The translations under genes were made by a program, and so were the position numbers. From NCBI RefSeq assembly GCF_900109355.1, contig NZ_FOBF01000008.1, positions 124,001 through 188,000 of the forward strand: a stretch of DNA of 64,000 bases, written 5' to 3'. The DNA comes from Nonomuraea pusilla (GTDB lineage Bacteria; Actinomycetota; Actinomycetes; Streptosporangiales; Streptosporangiaceae). The stretch's first letter is position 1. Each line of letters opens with the position of its first letter. The notes beneath the pieces are model-generated. The model had not been told where the DNA came from. It did no database searches and was given only the letters and a program-made list of their open reading frames with translations. Shown here piece by piece: positions 8,317 through 16,747 of the stretch.

Positions 8317-9941
8317 TCGACCCCGTCACCACAGAGATCATCCGCTGCGCGCTCCTGCAGGCGGCGGAGGACATGAACACCACCCTCATCCGCAGCTCCT
8401 ACACCCCCGTCATCTACGAGGCCAAGGACTGCGCGGTCGCCCTCCTCGACCGCGACCACAACGTCCTCGGCCAGTCGTCCGGACTGCCCATCTTCCTCGG
8501 CAACCTGGAGGTCTGCACCCGCGAGACCGAGGCCCGCCACGGGCGCGACGTCTGGCGGGAGGGCGACGTGTGGGTGCTCAACGACTCCTACATCGGCGGC
8601 ACCCACCTCAACGACGTCACCGTCTACGGCCCGATCTTCGTCGACGGCGAACTCGTGGGCTTCGCCGCCTCCCGCGCCCACTGGCTGGACGTCGGCTCCA
8701 AGGACCCCGGCGGCTCCATGGACTCCACGTCCATCTTCCAGGAGGGGCTGCGGCTCGGCCCCGTCAAGGTGTACGAGGGCGGCGAGCCGTGCCGCGACCT
8801 GCACGAGGTGATCGCCCGCAACGTCCGCTTCCCGCACGCCACGCTCGGCGACATGCGGGCCCAGGTCAGCTGCGCCATGACCGGGCAGCGGCGGCTCAAG
8901 GAGATCGTCACCCGGTGGGGCCTCGGCACCGTCCTGGCCGCCCGCGACGAGATCTTCGCCCAGACCGAGCGGATGGAGCGCGCCGCCATCGCCGCCATCC
9001 CCGACGGCGTGTACGAGGCGTCAGGCCACCTCGACAACGACGGCATCGACCTGGCCACCCCGCTGCCCGTCACCGTCCGCGTGACCGTGGAAGGCGAGTC
9101 GATGCACGTGGACCTGACCGACTGCGCCGACCAGGCGCTCGGCCCCGTCAACTGCGGCGCCGCCCAGGCCGTCGCCGCCGTGCGCGTCGGCTACAAGCTG
9201 CTCGTCTCCGGCGACGTGCCGCTCAACGGCGGCTCGTTCCGCCCGCTCACCGTCGAGACCAGGCCCGGCTCCATGCTGGCCGCCGAGTCGCCCGCCGCCT
9301 GCCAGTACTACTACTCGCACCTCGGCCTGCTCATCGACCTCGTCGTCAAGGCGCTCGCCCCCGTGCTGCCCGACAGGGCCGCCGCCGCCTCGTACGGCGA
9401 CTCCCTGATCGTGCAGTTCACCGGCATCGACCCGCGCACCGGCAAGCTGTACGTCTCGCAGGAGGCCACCGTCGGCGGCTGGGGCGCCTGGGAGGGCGGC
9501 GACGGCGAGTCGTGCCTGATCAACAACGTCAACGGCTCCCTGCGCGACATGCCGATCGAGGTGCTGGAGACGCTGTTCCCCGTACGGGTGCGCCGCTACG
9601 AGATGCGTCCGGGCACCGGCGGCGCGGGCCGCTGGCGCGGCGGCAACGGCGTCGTCCGCGAGTACGAGTTCTGCGGCGACACGTCCCTGTCGCTGTGGTT
9701 CGAGCGTTCCGTCACGCCCGCCTGGGGGCTGGCGGGCGGCGCGGCGGGCGCTCCCCCGCGCGTCACGCTCAACCCCGGCACGCCGGACGCTCGGGAGATG
9801 CTCAAGGTCAACGCCCTGCCGGTCAAGGCGGGGGACGTCCTGCGCTGCGAGTCGGGCGGTGGCGGCGGCTACGGCCCCGCGGAACTGCGCGCCCCCGAGG
9901 CGATCGCCGCCGACCTCGCCCAGGGCATGACCCTCACCTGA
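8313..9941 (+). CDS. hyuB: Hydantoinase/oxoprolinase subunit B (HyuB type)
   Basis: 542-residue B subunit of the same ATP-dependent amidase. Starts with GTG 8313 in a 4-base GTGA overlap with the hyuA stop. Family segments: DPVTTEIIRCALLQAAEDMN at the N terminus, SSYTPVIYEAKDCAVAL, DSYIGGTHLNDVTV, and the C-terminal RPGTGGAGRWRGGNGVVREY with a GGGGGYG tail. Full length. It converges with the PucR-family gene across a block of tandem repeats. Function depends on complex formation with HyuA. Confidence 0.92.
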   Translation: MIDPVTTEIIRCALLQAAEDMNTTLIRSSYTPVIYEAKDCAVALLDRDHNVLGQSSGLPIFLGNLEVCTRETEARHGRDVWREGDVWVLNDSYIGGTHLNDVTVYGPIFVDGELVGFAASRAHWLDVGSKDPGGSMDSTSIFQEGLRLGPVKVYEGGEPCRDLHEVIARNVRFPHATLGDMRAQVSCAMTGQRRLKEIVTRWGLGTVLAARDEIFAQTERMERAAIAAIPDGVYEASGHLDNDGIDLATPLPVTVRVTVEGESMHVDLTDCADQALGPVNCGAAQAVAAVRVGYKLLVSGDVPLNGGSFRPLTVETRPGSMLAAESPAACQYYYSHLGLLIDLVVKALAPVLPDRAAAASYGDSLIVQFTGIDPRTGKLYVSQEATVGGWGAWEGGDGESCLINNVNGSLRDMPIEVLETLFPVRVRRYEMRPGTGGAGRWRGGNGVVREYEFCGDTSLSLWFERSVTPAWGLAGGAAGAPPRVTLNPGTPDAREMLKVNALPVKAGDVLRCESGGGGGYGPAELRAPEAIAADLAQGMTLT

Positions 9942-10029
9942 CGCCTCCGGCAAGGACGGAGGCCGAGGACGGCCGGGCGTCTCCAGAAGGGACCGAGCCT
10001 GATCGGTCAGGAGGGGCCCGCCTTTCTCC

Positions 10030-10203
10030 TGGGAGGAGGGGCAGGGCTTCCGCTCCCGGAAGGGCGGGGTCCGCTCCCAGGAAGGGCCGGGGTTCCTCCC
10101 TCCAGGAGAGCCGGAGTTCCTCCCCCAGAAGAGCCGGGGTTCCTCCCCCCAGAAGGACCGATGTTCCGCTCCCAGGACGGGCCGGGGTTCCTCTCTGTCA
10201 GGA
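10030..10203. repeat. GC-rich tandem repeat, ~24-bp unit, about seven degenerate copies
   Basis: Units resemble gaagagccggggttcctccc with variable spacing, for example around 10065, 10088, 10112, 10136 and 10160. The array fills the gap between the convergent hyuB and PucR genes, and its last unit reaches the PucR-gene stop codon (10198-10200). Confidence 0.8.
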
Positions 10204-12195
10204 GGGGGCGGAGGTGAGGTGGCAGGCGAGGTGGAGGGCGAGGCGCGTGGCCGGGTCGGCCAGGTCGTAACCGGCCGCGCGGATGCGCTCCAGCCGGGTC
10301 GTCACCGTGTTGCGGTGCACGCCCAGCCGTTCGGCCGCGCGCAGCGAGCCGCCTTCGTCCAGCACCGCGGTCAGGGTCTCCAGCAGGGAGCCGTCCCTGT
10401 CGACGTCGAGCAGCGGGCGCAGCACCACCGCGGCGGGCGCCCGCAGCGCCCCGGCGGGCAGCGCGCCGAGCAGTTCGGCGGGCCCCATCCGGTCGGCCCG
10501 CACCACCGAGCCCGCCACGGCGACGAACGCACCCGCCTCGGCGCCCAGCAGCGACTCGCCCACGGCGTCCAGCCCGGACACCCGCGCGCCGACCCCGGCC
10601 GCGCAGGGCCGCGGCATCGCCTCCACGCAGCGGCGCAGCCGTTCCGCGAGCCGTCCGGGGTCCAGCGCCGACCAGCCCGCCCAGCCCTCGCCCCTGCGCA
10701 GCACCGGCACCTGCCCGACGACGGCGTTGACCACCGCCTGGGCCTGGGCCGCCTCGTCCGCTCCCTGCGGCCCGCGCGACCCGGCCTGCGCCGGTTCGCC
10801 GAACGGGCGCAGCAGGAAGCCGGTGACGGGCCCGCGTGTCGGCCAGCCGAGAGCGACGGCGGCCTCGCGTGCCGCCGCGTCCGCCTCCTCCCCCGGCTCG
10901 CCCGGCTCGCCCGCCCTGAGCAGGCGCTCGGCCAGCGCGGCCTGGAGCGCGAAGTCGCGTGACGCCCTGAGCCTCTCGGTGGCGGCCCAGGCCGCCAGCG
11001 GAGCGACGGCGAGCCCCAGGACGGCCCGTACGACGGCGGGCCAGCCCGCCGACCTGGACGACCCGCTCGCGACGAGCCTGCCGAGCACGTCCCCCTCCTG
11101 GCCGGTCACCTCGACCTCGGCCAGCACCGCGCCGCCGCGCTGCGCGGCCTGCCGCCGCTCGTCACGGCCGCGCTCCGGGGCCTGCCGCCCCTCGTCGCCG
11201 CCCCGCCCGCCACCGTCGCCGCCCGCCCCGGCCGCCGCGGGCCGCGAGCCCGACGCGGCACCGGCCCCCGGGCCCGTCGCCGCGCTCCCGGCCGCGTCAC
11301 CCGCCGGTCCCGCCTCCGCGCCCGCCCGGCCCGTACGGGACCCGGGGCCTCCGGGACGCGGCACCGCCTCCCACGCGGCAGGGGCCGACGACCGGCGCGA
11401 CCCGGCACCGGAATCGCCCGATCGAGGGCCGTGAGCAGGGCCCGAGCCACCCGTATGGCCGGTGCGGGACCCGCCGCCGGGGTCCGCACCAGTGCCAGAC
11501 GGGCCGCCGGTGACAGGCCTGGCCCCCCTGCCGGTGCCGGGACCGGCGCTGGGGGCGGACGTGGCGCCGAGGCCCGAACCGGGGCCGGGGGCGACACCTG
11601 GCGTGTGGCCGGAGCCGGGCGGCTGGGGCGCGGGCGACGGGTGGGCGGCGCGGCGGCCCGCCACGTGGGCGCCGTACCGGTCCAGGAAGGCCACCGACGT
11701 GCCGGGCAGCTCCGCGTTGAGCACGCCGAGCACCCGCCGCGCCGACGGCCCCGCCTCCGCCAGCCGCGTCGCGCACCGGGCGACGAGCTGCGTACGCGCC
11801 GCCTCGGGCCGCGCCGCCGCCGACGCCACCCGCACCGCCGTCACCAGCGGGTCGCCGTCGACGAACACCAGCGTGATGCCGAGCCGTTCGGCCAGCACCT
11901 GCCCCGAGCCCTCGCTCGGCCCGCCCGACGGCGCGATCACGCACGCCGCCGCCTGCTCCCAGGCCCTTCTGACGGCCATCTCCACCGCCCAGCCGCCGCC
12001 CGCCGCCGCGCCGATGAGGACGACGGCCGTGTGGGGGGCGACGGTGGCGAACACGGCGAGCTCGTCCACGATGCGCACCTGGTGCACCGGCTGGTCGCCG
12101 GCGCCGTACATCCTGGCCCCGGCCAGCGGGCCGGCGTCGACCAGCTCGGCGACGGTGACGGGCGCCTCCCACCCGGCGGGCCGCGGCCGGTTCAC
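10198..12195 (-). CDS. PucR/CdaR-family transcriptional regulator with a long low-complexity linker
   Basis: 665-residue regulator. Residues ~1-180 resemble the PucR N-terminal sensory domain (VTVAELVDAGPLAGARMYG at residues 13-31, a QVRIVDELAVF segment). Residues ~190-420 are an extraordinary Gly/Pro/Ser/Ala/Arg-rich linker. The C-terminal part carries a GGDEF-like region and the PucR helix-turn-helix at the end (LGVHRNTVTTRLERIRAAGY). PucR-type activators control purine, hydantoin and amino-acid breakdown, which fits this locus. The start GTG 12195 overlaps the stop of the DUF917 gene by four bases, making it the last gene of a four-gene operon. The linker has no family counterpart that I know. 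Confidence 0.85.
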   Translation of the reverse strand: MNRPRPAGWEAPVTVAELVDAGPLAGARMYGAGDQPVHQVRIVDELAVFATVAPHTAVVLIGAAAGGGWAVEMAVRRAWEQAAACVIAPSGGPSEGSGQVLAERLGITLVFVDGDPLVTAVRVASAAARPEAARTQLVARCATRLAEAGPSARRVLGVLNAELPGTSVAFLDRYGAHVAGRRAAHPSPAPQPPGSGHTPGVAPGPGSGLGATSAPSAGPGTGRGARPVTGGPSGTGADPGGGSRTGHTGGSGPAHGPRSGDSGAGSRRSSAPAAWEAVPRPGGPGSRTGRAGAEAGPAGDAAGSAATGPGAGAASGSRPAAAGAGGDGGGRGGDEGRQAPERGRDERRQAAQRGGAVLAEVEVTGQEGDVLGRLVASGSSRSAGWPAVVRAVLGLAVAPLAAWAATERLRASRDFALQAALAERLLRAGEPGEPGEEADAAAREAAVALGWPTRGPVTGFLLRPFGEPAQAGSRGPQGADEAAQAQAVVNAVVGQVPVLRRGEGWAGWSALDPGRLAERLRRCVEAMPRPCAAGVGARVSGLDAVGESLLGAEAGAFVAVAGSVVRADRMGPAELLGALPAGALRAPAAVVLRPLLDVDRDGSLLETLTAVLDEGGSLRAAERLGVHRNTVTTRLERIRAAGYDLADPATRLALHLACHLTSAPS

Positions 12196-13223
12196 AGCGG
12201 GATCCCGAACGCGCGCAGCCCGCCCAGCGCGAGCCCTTCCTGGGTGTGCCAGACGGGCGCCGCCTTCACCACCATGACCTCCACCTCCATGCCGGGCGCG
12301 GCCTTGTCGACGTCCACGACGAGCCCGCCGGTCGCCGCGATCATGCAGATCTGGTCGGGGGCCATGGCGACGGCGGCGCCGTCGGCCAGGGCGAGCACGA
12401 TCTCGTTGTGCGCCTCCAGCCTGATCAGGCGGCGCAGCCCGTCGGACTCCTGCACGAGGATGCTGGACGGCAGCGACGGCAGCGCCAGCTCGCCCCCGTG
12501 CCCGGTGCTGCCCTCGACGGCGAGGATGCGTCCCCTGCACAGGGTGCGGACGCCGTAGGGCGCGGCGGCGGAGCGCGGGGCGCCCGGCGTCCCTGCCCGC
12601 AGCAGCAGGCTGACCGTGCCGGGCACGACGACCCTTGCGAGGTCGCGGGCGGCCATCGGGTAGCAGGCGGCGACCGCCCATCCGCCGAGTGACAGCACGA
12701 CGGGCCGCAGCAGGTCCTCCACCCGGTCGGGCGCGGTCTCCAGCAGCACCAGCTCCCCCGACGCCCCGGCGAGCGCGAGCGGCGCCGCGCTGATCCCGCC
12801 CAGCGTGTACGTCGTCTGCTCCACCAGGGGGAACACGCGCCCGGTGCCGTCGCCGTCGATGAGCGGCACGCCGAGCGCGGCGGCGGCGATGAGCGGGATG
12901 AGAGCGTTCTCGGCGGCCAGGTTGAGCGCGACCACGGCGGCGGCCCGCGTGCCGAGCCGGCGTTCCAGCGCCCGTACCGCGCGTTCCGGCTCGTCGCCGC
13001 GGGGCAGCTGCTCGCCGAGGGCGGTGGTGGAGCCGGCCAGGGTGACGGCCACGCACAGCGCGCCCGGGTCGAGGTCGGACGCCTGCCGCACCGGGACGCC
13101 GTCGCCGATGACGGCGCGGGCCCAGTCGTGCGCCAGCGCGTAGGAGGAGTCGGCGGCGCCGGTGGCGAACAGCCGCGACCCGGCCGCGAACCGCTCCAGC
13201 TCGCGCGGCCCGACCGCGGTCAC
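12192..13223 (-). CDS. DUF917 (S-methyl-thiohydantoin desulfurase-like) protein
   Basis: 343-residue member of the DUF917 family, recurrent partners of hydantoinase genes. Sequence landmarks are NLAAENALIPLIAAAALGVPLIDGDGTGRVFP in the N-terminal half (residues ~95-130) and the C-terminal beta-rich domain ending in KAAPVWHTQEGLALGG. GTG 13223 overlaps the stop of the hydantoinase-A-like gene and its own stop overlaps the PucR gene, so it is co-translated. Proposed role: processing of (thio)hydantoin-type compounds (family inference). Usual length is ~360, so it looks complete. Confidence 0.85.
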   Translation of the reverse strand: MTAVGPRELERFAAGSRLFATGAADSSYALAHDWARAVIGDGVPVRQASDLDPGALCVAVTLAGSTTALGEQLPRGDEPERAVRALERRLGTRAAAVVALNLAAENALIPLIAAAALGVPLIDGDGTGRVFPLVEQTTYTLGGISAAPLALAGASGELVLLETAPDRVEDLLRPVVLSLGGWAVAACYPMAARDLARVVVPGTVSLLLRAGTPGAPRSAAAPYGVRTLCRGRILAVEGSTGHGGELALPSLPSSILVQESDGLRRLIRLEAHNEIVLALADGAAVAMAPDQICMIAATGGLVVDVDKAAPGMEVEVMVVKAAPVWHTQEGLALGGLRAFGIPL

Positions 13224-14161
13224 GGCGCGGCCCCCCTGGCGGTGACGAGCACCCGGTAGAGCCCGTCGGGCAGGTACGACAGGGGGTTGACGATGGTCTC
13301 GGCGATGGCGGCGGAGCCGGGGGCGGCGCCGGCGCTGACCACGCGGGTCAGCACCTCGTCCCTGACGTCCTGCAGGACGCGGTCCAGCTCGGCCCGCCCG
13401 CGCGCCTGCACGATGCGTTCCACCTGCGCCTCGGGCACGGCCAGTGTGGCGCCGTACGCGGCGGCCACCGGGCCGGGGACCCCGGCGGCCTCGCCGAGCG
13501 CGGCCAGCCCCCTGGCGTGGCTCGCGGCGGCGCCGCGCAGGCAGGCGAGCGGGTAGCGGCGGAAGTAGTGCTCCGACACCAGGCCGCTGCCGGAGCGGGC
13601 GAAGTACAGCGGCACCCCGGGCAGCCGGGCGGCCACCTCGTCGGCCAGCCGCCCGGCGGCCGGGCCGAGCGCGGCGTTGCGGATCGCGTCGCCCTCGCGT
13701 TCCCGCAGTCCTGGCCGGCCGAACTCGTACGACAGGGTGATGCGCGCGCCGGGCACCTCGGCGGACACGACGGCGGCGACGGCCAGTTCGTGGTCGGCCA
13801 GCACGGGCGAGCCGGTGGCCGTGACGGCGAAGTCGGTGAGCCCGCACCCGGCGGCGAACGCGCGTACGGCGTCGGTGTCGAGCGGGGCGAGCGGGCGGCC
13901 GGTGAGGCTGTGACCGCCGCGGACGATCGTCGCCACCCCCGACCCGTCGGGCCAGCCGGCGAGCGGGCCGAGGACGGGCGGGCACGGCCCTCCGACACGG
14001 ATGACGGCGACGGGCGCCGCGCCGGCCGGCTCCAGGTCGACGGCGACGCAGGCGGCGCGGGCCGCCCGCGCCGCCCGCGGGTCGGCGGGGCCCGCGAACG
14101 CGCCGTCGCGTACGGCCACCGCCACCGGTGCCCGCCCGCCGAGGGCCACGCCGAGGATCAC
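13220..14161 (-). CDS. Shortened hydantoinase-A-like protein
   Basis: 313-residue protein related to the N-terminal half of hydantoinase/oxoprolinase A. Recognisable segments are ITLSYEFGRPGLREREGDAI followed by RNAAL, then VPLYFARSGSGLVSEHYF and CLRGAAASHARGLAALG. Two things are odd: the phosphate-binding signature that should read like DxGGTxTD is only LGVALGGRAPVAV, without the Asp and Thr, and the C-terminal ATPase half is missing, since relatives are 500-700 residues. It may be a regulatory or structural partner of the DUF917 protein instead of an ATP-dependent enzyme (inference). GTG 14161 overlaps the MFS stop by four bases. Confidence 0.72.
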   Translation of the reverse strand: MILGVALGGRAPVAVAVRDGAFAGPADPRAARAARAACVAVDLEPAGAAPVAVIRVGGPCPPVLGPLAGWPDGSGVATIVRGGHSLTGRPLAPLDTDAVRAFAAGCGLTDFAVTATGSPVLADHELAVAAVVSAEVPGARITLSYEFGRPGLREREGDAIRNAALGPAAGRLADEVAARLPGVPLYFARSGSGLVSEHYFRRYPLACLRGAAASHARGLAALGEAAGVPGPVAAAYGATLAVPEAQVERIVQARGRAELDRVLQDVRDEVLTRVVSAGAAPGSAAIAETIVNPLSYLPDGLYRVLVTARGAAP

Positions 14162-15465
14162 TCCAGTTCGCGTCCTTCCGTCTCGGGCAGCGGGATGGCC
14201 AGCAGCGCCGTGACCACCATGAACGCGTTGATGACCAGCATGGTCGGGGTGAAGCCGGTGGCGTGCGCGAGCAGCGCGCCGACGGCGGACGGCGCGACCG
14301 TGGTGGCGACGAGCTGCGCGGCCGTGGCCCAGGAGTAGCCGGTGCCGCGCAGCGCGGTCGGGAAGAACTCGCCGTTCCAGGTGTTCCAGACGCCCCAGGC
14401 GCCGAGGCTGAAGAACGACAGCACGAAGTTGCCGAGGTAGAGGCCGACGGTGGAGCTCGCGGTCGCGAACCACAGGCCGCCGAGCACGGCGGCCACCACG
14501 TAGACGAGGAAGACCTTCTTGCGGCCGAACCGGCCGGTCAGCAGCGACGCGCTGACGTACCCGGGGATCATCATGAGCGCGCTGAGCGCGGCGAAGCCGA
14601 GCGAGGCCGACAGGCTCAGGCCCTTCTCCTGCAGCAGCGTGGGCAGCCAGGTCTGCAGGCCCCAGTAGCCCCAGTTGAAGGCGAAGTTCAGCACCAGCAT
14701 CACGACGGTGATCTTGGCGAGGCCGCCGCGGAACAGGTCGAGGGGGCGTCCGACGCGGTCGGTGGCGACGGTGAAGGTGGCGTCGGCGTCTGGGCTGGAC
14801 AGGCCGCGCAGCACGGCGCGGGCGTCGTCCTGCCGGCCTCGGGCGGCCAGCCAGTACGGCGACTCGGGCACCCACGCCCTGATGGCGAAGGCCCACAGGC
14901 CGGCGACGGCGCTGGCGATGACGACGACGTGCCAGCCGAGGTCGCCGAGCGTCACGGACGCGCCGATGGCGGCGAGCATGCCGATGGGCCACCCGATCGA
15001 CAGGTAGACGGCGGCCCGGCCGCGGTGCCTGGTCGGCAGCAGTTCCAGGAAGTACGGGAAGGTGATCGTGTAGACGCCGGCCAGGGCCAGGCCCGAGGCG
15101 ACGCGCAGGGCGACGAGCGTGGTGACGTCGGGCGCGAACGCCGAGGCGAGCGCGAGGACGCCGTACGCCAGCAGCGACCAGAAGCTCGCGGGCTTGCGGC
15201 CGACGCGGTCGGCGAGCGGACCCCAGACGAGCACGCCGGGGATCATGCCGAACGCCACGGCCGACAGCACGACGCCGATGCCGGCCTCGTCGATGCCGAG
15301 GCCGGTGCCGAGGTCGCCGGAGACGTAGATGAGGGCGAGCTGCTCCCACGACTCGATGACGAACGCGATGAACAGGGCGAGCGCGATGAGGACGTGCCTG
15401 CGGGTGAACGGCATCCGGTCGAACGCTGCCCCGATGGGCATCGTCCTGCTCTCGACGGCGGTCAT
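14158..15465 (-). CDS. MFS transporter, sugar/aromatic-acid porter type
   Basis: 435-residue major-facilitator permease with about 12 membrane segments. The first-half loop motif GPLADRVGRKPASFW (residues ~80-95) and the FPYFLELLPTRHRGRAAVY segment before helix 5 are typical of the family; the second half has TGRFGRKKVF. It is the first gene of the operon, with GAGGAG upstream of ATG 15465, and would import the compound handled by the downstream hydantoin-type enzymes (inference from operon). Substrate unknown. Confidence 0.9.
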   Translation of the reverse strand: MTAVESRTMPIGAAFDRMPFTRRHVLIALALFIAFVIESWEQLALIYVSGDLGTGLGIDEAGIGVVLSAVAFGMIPGVLVWGPLADRVGRKPASFWSLLAYGVLALASAFAPDVTTLVALRVASGLALAGVYTITFPYFLELLPTRHRGRAAVYLSIGWPIGMLAAIGASVTLGDLGWHVVVIASAVAGLWAFAIRAWVPESPYWLAARGRQDDARAVLRGLSSPDADATFTVATDRVGRPLDLFRGGLAKITVVMLVLNFAFNWGYWGLQTWLPTLLQEKGLSLSASLGFAALSALMMIPGYVSASLLTGRFGRKKVFLVYVVAAVLGGLWFATASSTVGLYLGNFVLSFFSLGAWGVWNTWNGEFFPTALRGTGYSWATAAQLVATTVAPSAVGALLAHATGFTPTMLVINAFMVVTALLAIPLPETEGRELE

Positions 15466-15609
15466 GGAAGCTCCTCGGAGGGGGGCGCGAAGTATTGCCG
15501 CACGATAGGGCCGCCCTCCTTCCTCGCCGCTGTGCGGACCGCCCTGGCGGGCCCGCGCGGGTTGTGCGTGATGCCCGCACCGGCGCGCGGGTCCGGTCCC
15601 AGGGTACGG

Positions 15610-16575
15610 TCAGCGCCGCAGCCAGCGGCGCAGCGTCGCGGTCGCCAGTTCCATGGCCGCCTGGTAGGCGCGGGTCTCGCGGAGCGCGTCCAGCATGGCG
15701 AAGTCGTGGATCATGCCGGCGAGCCGCACGGCGGTCACGTCCACGCCGGCCTCGCGCAGTTTCGCCGCGTACGCCTCGCCCTCGTCGCGCAGCACGTCGG
15801 CCTCGCCGTTGAGCACGAGCGCGGGCGGCAGGCCGCGCAGCTGGCCGGTGCTCGCGCGCAGCGGCGAGGCGTGGATCTCCTCGCGCTGCCGCGGGTCGGT
15901 CGTGTACTGGTCCCAGAACCACTTCATGCCGTCGCGGTTGAGGTAGTAGCCGGTGGCGAACTGCCGGTACGAGTCGGTGTCGAAGGCGGCGTCGGTGACC
16001 GGGTAGAACAGCACCTGCCCGAGCAGCCGCACGTCTCCGCGCTCCTTGGCCATGAGCGCGAGCACGGCCGCCATGTTGCCGCCGACCGAGTCGCCGCACA
16101 CGGCCATGCGGGAGGAGTCGAGCCCCCTGTCGGGGCCGTCGCGCATCACCCACTGGGCGGCGGTGTAGTTCTGCTCGGTCTGCGTCGGGTACCTCGCCTC
16201 GGGCGCGCGGTCGTACTCGGGGAAGACGACGGCGGCCTCGCAGCGGACGGCGAGCTCGCGGACGAGCCGGTCGTGGGTGTGCGCCGAGCCGAACACCCAG
16301 CCCGCGCCGTGGATGTAGAAGATGACCGGGAGGGCGCCTGTGGCGCCCTTGGGTCTGACGACGCGTACGGGCACCGTGCCGGTGGGGCCGCCCTGCACCT
16401 GGACCCACTCCTCGTCGATCTCGGGCTTGGGCACGCCGTCGCCGGACTGGACCTGCTCCAGGATCTCCCGTCCCTGCTCGGGGGGCAGCTCGTAGATGAA
16501 GGGGTGCTTGGAGTTGGCGTCGGCGAAGTCCTGCGCGGCCTTCTCGAGCACGACCTTACTGATCATCGTGGTCAC
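15610..16575 (-). CDS. Alpha/beta hydrolase, hormone-sensitive-lipase family
   Basis: 321-residue esterase. The HSL-family oxyanion motif appears as IHGAGWVFGSA (HGaGW replacing HGGG), the nucleophile elbow is CGDSVGGNMAA, and the late LNGEADVLRDEGEAYAAKL plus MIHDFAML supply the catalytic Asp and His. Start is GTG 16575 with GGGGGA six bases upstream. It lies 144 bases upstream of the MFS operon on the same strand and may be co-transcribed. Carboxylic ester or amide hydrolysis in the cytosol is the expected activity; substrate unknown. Confidence 0.9.
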   Translation of the reverse strand: MTTMISKVVLEKAAQDFADANSKHPFIYELPPEQGREILEQVQSGDGVPKPEIDEEWVQVQGGPTGTVPVRVVRPKGATGALPVIFYIHGAGWVFGSAHTHDRLVRELAVRCEAAVVFPEYDRAPEARYPTQTEQNYTAAQWVMRDGPDRGLDSSRMAVCGDSVGGNMAAVLALMAKERGDVRLLGQVLFYPVTDAAFDTDSYRQFATGYYLNRDGMKWFWDQYTTDPRQREEIHASPLRASTGQLRGLPPALVLNGEADVLRDEGEAYAAKLREAGVDVTAVRLAGMIHDFAMLDALRETRAYQAAMELATATLRRWLRR

Positions 16576-16712
16576 GGCGGATCCCCCGGATGTCGGTGTC
16601 GGTACACGTAGTGGGTGTTTTGCCCTTTCTGCCCGTCTCGTTCATCGCCCGAACCAGTCAAATTCCCCCCAAGCGACGTCGCGGCACCAGCAGCGACCCG
16701 AGCACACATCAT

Positions 16713-16718
16713 TACAGT
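16713..16718 (+). promoter_or_regulatory. Candidate -10 hexamer TACAGT for the LPXTG protein gene
   Basis: TACAGT about 30 bases before ATG 16748, leaving room for a short leader with GGAGG at 16739-16743. Confidence 0.35.
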
Positions 16719-16747
16719 GCGTCACGAACTGATCATGTGGAGGCGTG

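Noticed and set aside
10030-10203. Repeat array as a CRISPR
   Set aside because: Repeats are degenerate and contiguous without unique spacers, and no cas genes occur in the window.
13220-16408. One long 1,062-codon minus-strand frame across MFS and hydantoinase-like genes
   Set aside because: Only its last 313 codons match a protein family; the rest is the shadow of the MFS gene and the alpha/beta hydrolase.
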